Position numbers and translations under genes: made by a program. A DNA stretch of 38,814 nt from the IMG/VR virus record IMGVR_UViG_3300024346_000194, positions 1 to 38,814 of that record, one strand, 5' to 3'. The notes below the pieces were generated by a model. It did no database searches. It was given only the letters and a program-made list of their open reading frames with translations, and was not told the DNA's origin. This document shows, in pieces, positions 27,351-33,372 of the stretch. Numbering within the stretch: the first letter of the stretch is position 1; every line of letters starts with the position of its first letter. This DNA comes from a virus.

Positions 27351-27355
27351 TGATT

Positions 27356-29074
27356 TTAACCATCACAAGCTAAACAATCTTCATTCATTGCTTGCTGTGC
27401 AATATCGCCACGTAAGACGCTTTCTGTTCTTGTATAATATAAAGTTTTAACACCTTTTTTCCACGCATCAAAATGTACTTTATTAAGCCATTTAGGTGTT
27501 GCTACGCTTGGAAAAGCTAAATTTAAACTAACAGACTGATCTACATACTGCTGTCTCAATCCAGCTTGATTAACTAATTCTAATTGATTAATCTCCTTAA
27601 AAGTTTTAAATACCTCCTTTGCGGGTGTTTCGTGTGCCATAACAACATCATTAAGCTCAGTAATATTTTGTACGCTACCACCATCTGCCATGATTTTTTC
27701 CCATGTTTCATTGTTGTTTATTTTAATTTTTCTTAATAATTTAACTAACGTAGGGTTTTTTCTTATAAACGTACCTTTTGCTGATTGTTCTGTAAACACA
27801 TTAGCTGCCCACGGTTCTATTCCCGGCGAGACATTGCCGCTGAGCTTACTATTGCTAACGGTAGGAGCAACAGCGCGAAGATGAGTATTACGCATACCAG
27901 TTCCAGAACACCATAAAGGTTCTCCATAAGTTTCTGCAAGTGCCATACTAGCCCTTTCGCTTTCAATTTTAATTTGACTAAATATTTTCCTAGTTTCAAA
28001 CTGAGCAAGTAAGCCTTCGAACGAGATACCTTTTTCTTGTAAGTACGTGTGCCAGCCCAAAACTCCCAAGCCAAGCGCTCTTCCTTTCGTAGCTGACCTA
28101 ACCGCGTTTTCAAAGCCTCGTAAGCCTTTAGCTCTTTGTATAAACTCTTCCATGACTCCATCAAGAAACCATATACTGTCATAAATAAGACTCGTACCTT
28201 TCCACTCTTCATATTTTGCTAAATTTAATGATGACAAACAACAAACAAAGCTGTGGTTTTCATCGGTATGTAATGTAATTTCAGAACATATGTTAGTCAT
28301 ATGTACTTTTAATCCATTTTCTTTATAAGCTTTAGGATTCTTTTTGTTAACATTGCCTTTAAACATGATGTACGGCTCTCCAGTTGCTTTTCGCTTTCTA
28401 AGTAGTTTACTCCATCTATTCCTAGCTGCTGCATCTCCTTGTTCAAGTTTACGCATAAACTTATCGCCAACAATTGCGCACTGATGTAGATTAAGCGACT
28501 GTCTGTTAACATCTCCTTTAGGTTCTCTGATTTCAAGCCACTCTTCGAAATCGTCGTGCTCAATGTTGATATTAACTGACGCAGCTCCTCGTCTAACTGA
28601 TCCTTGATTAGTGGCAAGTATTGTTGAATCGTATATTTTACAAAAAGGGACGACTCCATCTGATGTTCCATTTCCTGTTATTTTAGCACCGGCAGGTCTT
28701 ATTTGATTTATACCGATACCAACTCCACCGCCGTGTTTAGCGAGTAGCATCATCTCTAAATTTTTACCACCTATATCTTGTATGCTATCAGCAACATCAA
28801 TGCCAAAACAGCTAATAGGCAAACCGCGATCAGTACCTGTATTAGATAATACTGGCGAAGCGAGACAAAGCCACCCGTTCCATATGTACTCGAAGAATTT
28901 TTCAGCCATTTCAGGCTTATAAAGTCTTCTAGCAACAGTTTTAGCCACACGATTGTAAGCATCGCGAGGAGTTTCACCGTGTAAAAGATATCCTCCAGAT
29001 ATTGTTTTTTTATACACTTCTGTGTCTCCCCATTTTGGGTAATCTTTTCCTTTAATCCATTCATTGTTCCACAT
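27356..29074 (-). CDS. nrdA: Class I ribonucleoside-diphosphate reductase, large (alpha) subunit
   Basis: Reduces ribonucleoside diphosphates to deoxy forms using a radical delivered by NrdB. All key residues are visible: first redox Cys C89 (LPISCFG), substrate and radical site N261-x-C263-x-E265 (TNICSEI), second redox Cys C278 (FVCCLSSLNL), radical-transfer tyrosines Y546-Y547 (TLYYTRTES), and the C-terminal redox pair C567 and C570 (EDCLACDG). At 572 aa it is much shorter than the E. coli enzyme (761 aa) because the N-terminal ATP-cone is absent, so dATP feedback inhibition is probably lost, as in many phage enzymes. It ends beside the bidirectional terminator and is last in the minus-strand arm. 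Long open frames within it on other frames are shadows. Confidence 0.95.
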   Translation of the reverse strand: MWNNEWIKGKDYPKWGDTEVYKKTISGGYLLHGETPRDAYNRVAKTVARRLYKPEMAEKFFEYIWNGWLCLASPVLSNTGTDRGLPISCFGIDVADSIQDIGGKNLEMMLLAKHGGGVGIGINQIRPAGAKITGNGTSDGVVPFCKIYDSTILATNQGSVRRGAASVNINIEHDDFEEWLEIREPKGDVNRQSLNLHQCAIVGDKFMRKLEQGDAAARNRWSKLLRKRKATGEPYIMFKGNVNKKNPKAYKENGLKVHMTNICSEITLHTDENHSFVCCLSSLNLAKYEEWKGTSLIYDSIWFLDGVMEEFIQRAKGLRGFENAVRSATKGRALGLGVLGWHTYLQEKGISFEGLLAQFETRKIFSQIKIESERASMALAETYGEPLWCSGTGMRNTHLRAVAPTVSNSKLSGNVSPGIEPWAANVFTEQSAKGTFIRKNPTLVKLLRKIKINNNETWEKIMADGGSVQNITELNDVVMAHETPAKEVFKTFKEINQLELVNQAGLRQQYVDQSVSLNLAFPSVATPKWLNKVHFDAWKKGVKTLYYTRTESVLRGDIAQQAMNEDCLACDG

Positions 29075-29077
29075 ATT

Positions 29078-29242
29078 TTATCCTATAAAATGTTTTGTCC
29101 ATGCTATTAACCCATTTAGGTTTAAAGCTACTAAATTCCATTGTTTTCTTGATGCTGTTTGTATCATAACACAAATAAAACCTAAGATATAAAGCCTAGG
29201 TTCTAATGTCCATTGTGCTGCAATTAAAAAACCAGCACCCAT
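29078..29242 (-). CDS. Small membrane protein
   Basis: With the ATG at 29242 the product is 54 aa: MGAGFLIAAQWTLEPRLYIL, then GFICVMIQTASRKQW and NLVALNLNGLIAWTKHFIG. Two hydrophobic helices flank a short charged turn, so it is probably a two-pass inner-membrane peptide. An earlier ATG at 29344 would give 88 aa with a Lys-rich N terminus but would overlap the upstream gene by 92 bases; the shorter start leaves a 10-base gap and is preferred. Its stop is three bases before nrdA. The function is unknown; it may belong to a cluster of small host-takeover or lysis-related genes. Confidence 0.6.
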   Translation of the reverse strand: MGAGFLIAAQWTLEPRLYILGFICVMIQTASRKQWNLVALNLNGLIAWTKHFIG

Positions 29243-29252
29243 ATATCCTGCT

Positions 29253-29489
29253 CTAGTTGCTAGGCGTTTCCAAGGACTTAGCCTTTTCTGTCTTACTAGA
29301 TTCTTTAACAATATCTTCTTTAATTTTATTAATTGCTTTTTCATAACCTTTTTTATCCATTATTTTTAAACACTCTAAGGTACCTACCGCTAAATCTCTT
29401 ATATTACTAGTTTCATTTAGTATATGCTCTATTATTCTACTTTGAGCATCAAGAGTTCTTTTCATCTCTATTAATTTGCTTTCTTTCAT
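29253..29489 (-). CDS. Small helical protein, unknown
   Basis: The 78-aa protein is predicted to be nearly all helix: ESKLIEMKRTLDAQSRIIEH, ILNETSNIRDLAVGTLECLK and then IMDKKGYEKAINKIKED. It ends in a polar tail rich in Ser, Lys and Glu. Heptad-like spacing suggests a coiled coil, perhaps oligomeric. It uses a TAG stop, unusual in this window. The start overlaps the upstream gene by 41 bases; an internal ATG at 29465 would shorten the overlap to 17 bases. No function can be assigned; it resembles small conserved proteins I associate with marine Bacteroidota phages, but that is an impression, not a search. Confidence 0.65.
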   Translation of the reverse strand: MKESKLIEMKRTLDAQSRIIEHILNETSNIRDLAVGTLECLKIMDKKGYEKAINKIKEDIVKESSKTEKAKSLETPSN

Positions 29490-29664
29490 TTTTATAATCT
29501 ATTATAAAACCCGCAAAAACAACTATATTCATGCCTAAACTAGCTATAATCTTGTATATGTCCTGTATGTCATTTACTGATAAATGTATGTGACCTACTA
29601 TCCAAAAAGGCATTGCTAAGTTTTGACTTATCCAAACTATAGTGTATTTTATAAAGTTTTTCAT
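29449..29664 (-). CDS. Small two-pass membrane protein
   Basis: The 71-aa protein has hydrophobic segments at about residues 5-25 (IKYTIVWISQNLAMPFWIVG) and 40-57 (IIASLGMNIVVFAGFIID), with a charged loop between and a basic tail (YKNERKQINRDEKNS). It probably sits in the inner membrane as a hairpin. The start codon overlaps the TGA ending the short frame downstream of nrdB (ATGA), a typical coupling arrangement. It ends in TGA, which shows TGA is a working stop in this phage. The function is unknown; a holin-like or superinfection role is possible but unsupported. Confidence 0.65.
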   Translation of the reverse strand: MKNFIKYTIVWISQNLAMPFWIVGHIHLSVNDIQDIYKIIASLGMNIVVFAGFIIDYKNERKQINRDEKNS

Positions 29665-29759
29665 TTATATTTTTTTTTAACAAAATCTCTCATACCGTTC
29701 CAGTTAAGATCTTTGTATATTTCTTCTTCTGTTATATCTATTTTACCAGATATCTTCAA
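29661..29759 (-). CDS. Possible short gene overlapping the end of nrdB
   Basis: Downstream of the nrdB stop an open frame reads KIDITEEEIYKDLNWNGMRD then FVKKKYK and ends TGA, overlapping the next ATG. The composition looks like real protein, unlike random A/T-rich DNA. No ATG is available between nrdB and this part; a TTG at 29759, inside the end of nrdB, would give 32 aa. An ATG farther up (29930) would give 89 aa, but most of that would be a shadow of nrdB. Translation might be by coupling or frameshifting from nrdB. Low certainty. Confidence 0.35.
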   Translation of the reverse strand: MKISGKIDITEEEIYKDLNWNGMRDFVKKKYK

Positions 29760-30711
29760 AGTCTTCGCCCTCGTTAGCTTTTGAATAATCAGTTGGCCTA
29801 ATAGCGAAAAAATCAGTATGAGTGACGCCCCCGGTAAGATGGTAAAACCAATCAAGATTAGACGCTGCTTTCTTGTCATAAGCGAAATACGATCCCAAGT
29901 CGATATAGCCAAGTTCCACAAGTTTTTCATTTGCTCTCTTTTTTATAAATTGTTTTAAATCATTAGCTGATATACCCTCAATGTCTCCAGCTTCAAACAT
30001 TTTGTCAATATAACTGCTTTCAAGTGTAACCATTGTTTCAGCAGCTTTAACTATATCTTCTCGACATAAATGTAGTAATTGATCGTTTTCACTACACATA
30101 TCACGATATAGTTTACAACCCATCTTGCTGTGTAATGATTCATCTCTTACTGACCATTTCATTTGTTGCCCGATACCCTTGAGTAAATTTCGAAGCTGAA
30201 AACTATACAACACTGCAAAAGCACTATACAAACTAACTCCTTCAGCGAAGGCTGAAAATACAGCCAAGCTTTTTGCAATACCCACAGGATTATTATCGTC
30301 ACAAGCAACCAAATTATCAAATCTTGCAGACGTCGCGGGTTCGTGTAAAAACGCTTCATAATCTTCTAGTTTTAAAGTTTCATTTAAGTAACTATATGCA
30401 ACGGCATGCACAGTTTCCTGTGAGCCGAACATCATAGCCATCTGTCTTATTTCGTGTTTAGGAAACCACGATACGACGTTCTGGGTCCAATAGTCTGATA
30501 CCGCGCATTCCGTCTGTGCGAATCCAAGAAGTATGTTCCCGACAAGGTGTTTTTCTTTTTCGTTAAGTTTTTCATTCCAATCTTTTATATCGCTCTGCAT
30601 TGAGATTTCAGTGTGTAACCAAAATGCTTGTGCTTGTTTTAACCAACCTTCTGTGTAATATTCAGGATATTCAAATGGTTTGTACGCTATGCGCTCATCA
30701 AACAATCCCAT
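29743..30711 (-). CDS. nrdB: Class I ribonucleoside-diphosphate reductase, small (beta) subunit
   Basis: Holds the di-iron/tyrosyl radical cofactor that starts catalysis in NrdA. Ferritin-like metal ligands are visible as E68 (AQTECAVSDYW), E99 and H102 (SQETVHAVAYSY), E157 (FAEGVSLY), and E191 and H194 (RDESLHSKMG). The radical Tyr is Y106, in the correct spacing after E99-x-x-H102, so this looks like a standard tyrosyl-radical enzyme, not a Tyr-less variant. The 322-aa length is normal. The C-terminal GEDFEDIW should be the peptide that docks in NrdA. It lies upstream of nrdA, separated from it by several very small genes, an uncommon arrangement since nrdA and nrdB are often adjacent. Confidence 0.95.
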   Translation of the reverse strand: MGLFDERIAYKPFEYPEYYTEGWLKQAQAFWLHTEISMQSDIKDWNEKLNEKEKHLVGNILLGFAQTECAVSDYWTQNVVSWFPKHEIRQMAMMFGSQETVHAVAYSYLNETLKLEDYEAFLHEPATSARFDNLVACDDNNPVGIAKSLAVFSAFAEGVSLYSAFAVLYSFQLRNLLKGIGQQMKWSVRDESLHSKMGCKLYRDMCSENDQLLHLCREDIVKAAETMVTLESSYIDKMFEAGDIEGISANDLKQFIKKRANEKLVELGYIDLGSYFAYDKKAASNLDWFYHLTGGVTHTDFFAIRPTDYSKANEGEDFEDIW

Positions 30712-30878
30712 TATTTATACACAGTTAAACAAAAATCAATAAAAGGCACGTATAATACCCATGATACTTGTTCCGGTTCATCGTATGTTCTTATTCCAAA
30801 TAATAAACCAGGATATACTCCTACTTCTATTGACCAATACGCTTTTTTATCTTTATTACCCATAAACTTTAATCTCAT
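30711..30878 (-). CDS. Small protein upstream of nrdB
   Basis: From the ATG at 30878 the product is 55 aa; a second ATG at 30863 would give 50 aa and overlap the stop of the upstream gene by eight bases. The sequence KKAYWSIEVGVYPGLLFGIR, then TYDEPEQVSWVLYVPFID, is rich in aromatic residues and strands, like a small beta protein. Its TAA shares a base with the nrdB ATG (TAATG), so the two are translationally coupled. No function is recognised, but it may assist or accompany ribonucleotide reductase by position. Confidence 0.65.
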   Translation of the reverse strand: MRLKFMGNKDKKAYWSIEVGVYPGLLFGIRTYDEPEQVSWVLYVPFIDFCLTVYK

Positions 30879-31029
30879 ATTTATCTTGAATTTCAATTAG
30901 TTCTTTATATTTAATTTTACCTCTCATTTCCCAACTCCATTTCCACCATTTATCTATTTGTCTTTCAGCATATTTTTGTCTAGCTAAATTTTTTGTTTGT
31001 TTAGGATTATTCCTACTGTTTCGTCGCAT
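30856..31029 (-). CDS. Small basic Trp-rich protein
   Basis: The 57-aa product starts at ATG 31029, inside the end of the upstream nuclease gene, and overlaps the next small gene by 23 bases. It is strongly basic with a cluster of tryptophans: KQTKNLARQKYAERQIDKWW, then KWSWEMRGKIKYKELIEIQD. It is helical and may bind nucleic acid or membranes; no family is recognised. The case for coding is uninterrupted sensible sequence filling the gap between two genes, with overlapping starts and stops on both sides. Confidence 0.6.
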   Translation of the reverse strand: MRRNSRNNPKQTKNLARQKYAERQIDKWWKWSWEMRGKIKYKELIEIQDKYEIKVYG

Positions 31030-31445
31030 TCTTTTTGATTTTGTGGTTTATATAGTGTGTATCCTGGAAATTGTCTAACTATTAATTGTTTAAATAATTT
31101 CCATCTCATAGGGAAAGACTCATTAGCTCTACCTTTAGTTTCAATTATAAAATTATCACCAATAAAATCTGGTGTATATTTTATAGGTAATATACGTTTA
31201 CAACCTCTATTTTTATAATCACCTTTACCGTTTGACTGCCTTTCATATACTTCGTTTTCAAAATGAAAACCGTTTAATAAAACAAATGTTTCTCCTTCAT
31301 ATTTACATTTTATTTTAGCTTTTTTTAAAGCCATATACATATAACGCTCTAAACCTGATGCAAAATTAATACCATCATATGTTACTCTTTTTGATACAAC
31401 AGGTCCACGTTTTTTGTTTCTTCTTTTATAAGGTATTTTTTTCAT
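30984..31445 (-). CDS. PD-(D/E)XK endonuclease (DUF1064/T7 endonuclease I-like)
   Basis: The 153-aa nuclease has the motif set of the endonuclease I/DUF1064 group: a basic N terminus (MKKIPYKRRNKKRGP), YDGINFASGLERYMYMALKK with E33, then IKYTPDFIGDNFIIETKGRA with D93, E102 and K104 forming the PD-ExK centre. Such enzymes resolve branched phage DNA or cut host DNA at nicks. It ends with TAG, and its start overlaps the upstream MazG-like gene by 20 bases. Together with the GIY-YIG-MazG fusion nearby, a part in host DNA breakdown or in clearing replication junctions is plausible; junction cleavage is the classical role. Confidence 0.78.
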   Translation of the reverse strand: MKKIPYKRRNKKRGPVVSKRVTYDGINFASGLERYMYMALKKAKIKCKYEGETFVLLNGFHFENEVYERQSNGKGDYKNRGCKRILPIKYTPDFIGDNFIIETKGRANESFPMRWKLFKQLIVRQFPGYTLYKPQNQKECDETVGIILNKQKI

Positions 31446-31722
31446 AATGTATTCCTTCGTTACCGTTTTGTCCTATGATGTTCATTCTGTTCATCATTGA
31501 TTCTTCTATTTCATCTGTTAAACATCTTCTAGCAGCTTCTATATACAGTAAAGCATCCATAAGTTCTTCTTGAACATCAACTAAAAATCTATCAAGATCT
31601 TTTTTTTGACCTTGTATTTCTTCCATCATTGTTGCGCCGTATTTTTTTTGACCTATTAAGCTACGCTTATCCATTTTAGCTAATACAGCTTGTACTATCT
31701 TATCTTCTGTTTTTATTTTCAT
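31426..31722 (-). CDS. MazG-like nucleotide pyrophosphohydrolase-type protein (short)
   Basis: The 98-aa, all-helical protein has KKYGATMMEEIQGQKKDLDR followed by FLVDVQEELMDALLYIEAAR. The latter resembles the dATP/dGTP pyrophosphohydrolase-type or MazG-like phage proteins (QEELMDAL, with E52, E53 and D56 as likely metal ligands). These hydrolyse nucleoside triphosphates to monophosphates plus pyrophosphate, or act as regulatory relatives. Its ATG overlaps the stop of the preceding fusion gene (TAATG), so two all-alpha pyrophosphatase-type proteins are coupled. It is shorter than classical MazG and lacks the full EExxE...ExxD pair, so activity is uncertain. Confidence 0.6.
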   Translation of the reverse strand: MKIKTEDKIVQAVLAKMDKRSLIGQKKYGATMMEEIQGQKKDLDRFLVDVQEELMDALLYIEAARRCLTDEIEESMMNRMNIIGQNGNEGIHYEKNTL

Positions 31723-32495
31723 TATAGTGTGTTTTTTACAAAAGTTCCATTAATCATTTTACCTTTTCTTTTAGCTATTTCATTGTAAGCATAGTCTATA
31801 CAATCTTCTATTTTCATATCTTCTAAAGTAGCTAAGTTAGTTAAAACAACTACAATATCACCAATAGCATCATATATTTCTTTTCTATCTTTTTTTAACA
31901 AAGCTTGAGCTAATTCACCTGATTCTTCCATTAGCTTAACGTATTGTGTATGTGAATTACCTTCAGCAGTTATACCTCTAACTTCAGCCCATTCTCTTAT
32001 TAAGTTAAACCTAGATATTTCTGGATCGCTAGAAGGACTATGTTTTGGATTTAAAAAAGACTCATAAAAAGCTTTGTTGTATATAAAACATCTTTCGTTG
32101 TCAAACATAGAAGATTTTGCATTTGCCATTATCCATTTTATAGTTTCTGTTGTTAGCTTAAACTCGCCAAGATTTGTTTTCCATTTTAACCCAACGTTGT
32201 CCATTAATCTTCCTTTAAGCTTATTTAAAGGGCATGGAAAAGTTGAAGTTTGCTCTGTTGCGTTTATTTTCATTTTATTTAATATTGGATTTAAATTATT
32301 ATATTTATGAAGATCAATTTTATAGCCGTAAGACTTTTGAAGTTCTATTTCACGGTCTGATATATAATTTATATCTTCTGACTGTTCAAGAACTTCGTAC
32401 TCATTCTCCTTATAGCCTTGTATAAGGGTTACTCTAGTATTAAGATTACGCGTAACACCAATCTTTTTACCTGGTATGTGATATATATAATACAT
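31722..32495 (-). CDS. GIY-YIG nuclease fused to MazG NTP pyrophosphohydrolase
   Basis: The 257-aa protein has three parts. Residues 1-70 resemble a GIY-YIG nuclease: YYIYHI for the first motif, KIGVT for the second, R21 (LNTRV) as the catalytic Arg, and E49 (DREIELQKSYGY) as the metal-binding Glu. Residues 80-165 are an unassigned linker or domain (NVGLKWKTNLGEFKLTTETI). Residues 170-250 are a MazG domain with E190-E191-x-x-E194 (KLMEESGELAQAL) and E206-x-x-D209 (KEIYDAIGD). It would couple DNA cutting to dNTP hydrolysis. It lies four bases after the thymidylate-synthase-fold gene and is coupled to a second MazG-like gene. The MazG call is strong; the GIY-YIG call is good but the active site is weaker than in typical members. 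Confidence 0.75.
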   Translation of the reverse strand: MYYIYHIPGKKIGVTRNLNTRVTLIQGYKENEYEVLEQSEDINYISDREIELQKSYGYKIDLHKYNNLNPILNKMKINATEQTSTFPCPLNKLKGRLMDNVGLKWKTNLGEFKLTTETIKWIMANAKSSMFDNERCFIYNKAFYESFLNPKHSPSSDPEISRFNLIREWAEVRGITAEGNSHTQYVKLMEESGELAQALLKKDRKEIYDAIGDIVVVLTNLATLEDMKIEDCIDYAYNEIAKRKGKMINGTFVKNTL

Positions 32496-32498
32496 ATT

Positions 32499-33140
32499 TT
32501 ATAGTTTATCGTTATACAAATGCATATTGTGCGCGTGATGATAATACCAACCAACGTCAATAGACAATCTTTCTGCGATCATTTGTTGTAATGATGAAAA
32601 TTGATATTGATCATTACAAAAACCGTACCAGATGTCATTAGAACGCATATAAACAGACATACAAAGCTTATTGTTTATAATTGTAAACTGAACGGCATAT
32701 GTACAAGGAGTATCTTTTTTATACTTGCTATGTTCTTTACAGTCATATATACTTATAGCGGCATGCCTAGTGTTAGGATTATTTTTTAGCTTTTCACAAA
32801 CATAATCTATTTGAGCCTTACGCTTCCATTGATAACCATAATTTGAATTAACATTTCCGTATTCATCAGCCATACGATTCCATATAGGTGGTATTTTACC
32901 ATATAATTCACCAAGCTTTTTAATGTTAGGATCACCAGATAAATACCATTGCCATTCGGCTTCGGCATATTTGTGACTCCATTTTCTATATTTGTTTTTA
33001 ATGTGATTATCTAACGGATCTTCAATTGTAAAACCTACATTAAATAAAGCTTTAGTATTGTCAAAATCTAAACCTTCTGTTCTTAATTCGTGTAATATAC
33101 AGTTAAAAGCTTCGTTTGCTGTTAAAAATTTACTTCTCAT
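32499..33140 (-). CDS. Thymidylate-synthase-fold enzyme, probable dCMP hydroxymethylase
   Basis: Transfers a one-carbon unit from methylene-tetrahydrofolate to C5 of a pyrimidine dNMP. From ATG 33140 it is 213 aa. Family motifs: EAEWQWYLSGDPNIKKLG, NVNSNYGYQW, catalytic C146 (TPCTYAVQF), RSND at 167-170 and HNMHLY near the end. The stretch MRSNDIWYGFCNDQY aligns without gaps to T4 gp42 dCMP hydroxymethylase (MRSNDVVFGFRNDY) as I remember it. That puts D177 at T4 Asp179, the residue that replaces the dUMP-selecting Asn of thymidylate synthase and favours dCMP. It stops soon after HLY, about 30-45 residues shorter than relatives. The start was chosen because ATGAGAAGTAA overlaps the upstream stop; an earlier ATG (33170) would add 10 residues. 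Thymidylate synthase remains the alternative. Confidence 0.75.
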   Translation of the reverse strand: MRSKFLTANEAFNCILHELRTEGLDFDNTKALFNVGFTIEDPLDNHIKNKYRKWSHKYAEAEWQWYLSGDPNIKKLGELYGKIPPIWNRMADEYGNVNSNYGYQWKRKAQIDYVCEKLKNNPNTRHAAISIYDCKEHSKYKKDTPCTYAVQFTIINNKLCMSVYMRSNDIWYGFCNDQYQFSSLQQMIAERLSIDVGWYYHHAHNMHLYNDKL

Positions 33141-33372
33141 ATTTTTTATAATAATATTTATAATATTCAAATATTTTACCCCACAGTTCTCTAGGATTAA
33201 ATACTTCTGGTGATCTATTTATTTTTTTATTTATTTTTATTTCTATATACCAAAAAGTAAAATTTTCTTTACAAAAAGGTGATATATATATACCGTTATT
33301 TATACACCATCTATATGCTTTAAATTCTTCAGGAGTATATTGATAACCATTTGACTTTTTTTTTACTCCCAT
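33130..33372 (-). CDS. Small basic protein, unknown
   Basis: The 80-aa, Lys- and Tyr-rich protein contains YQYTPEEFKAYRWCINNGIY, then FCKENFTFWYIEIKINKKI and FNPRELWGKIFEYYKYYYKK. It overlaps the primase-helicase stop at its start (ATGGGAGTAA) and the thymidylate-synthase-fold gene at its end, so it is translated in the same operon. There is no zinc-finger or nuclease motif, although the two cysteines and the basic character would permit DNA binding. The family is not recognised. Confidence 0.6.
   Translation of the reverse strand: MGVKKKSNGYQYTPEEFKAYRWCINNGIYISPFCKENFTFWYIEIKINKKINRSPEVFNPRELWGKIFEYYKYYYKKYEK

Noticed and set aside
27690-29064. Several long open frames on other frames and the opposite strand inside nrdA
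   Set aside because: They lack sensible composition, have no place in the gene order and are explained by the more GC-rich nrdA coding sequence.
29661-29930. An 89-aa gene starting inside nrdB at 29930
   Set aside because: Its first 57 residues are the out-of-frame reading of the conserved nrdB end; only the last ~30 residues are outside nrdB. A short version was kept at low confidence.
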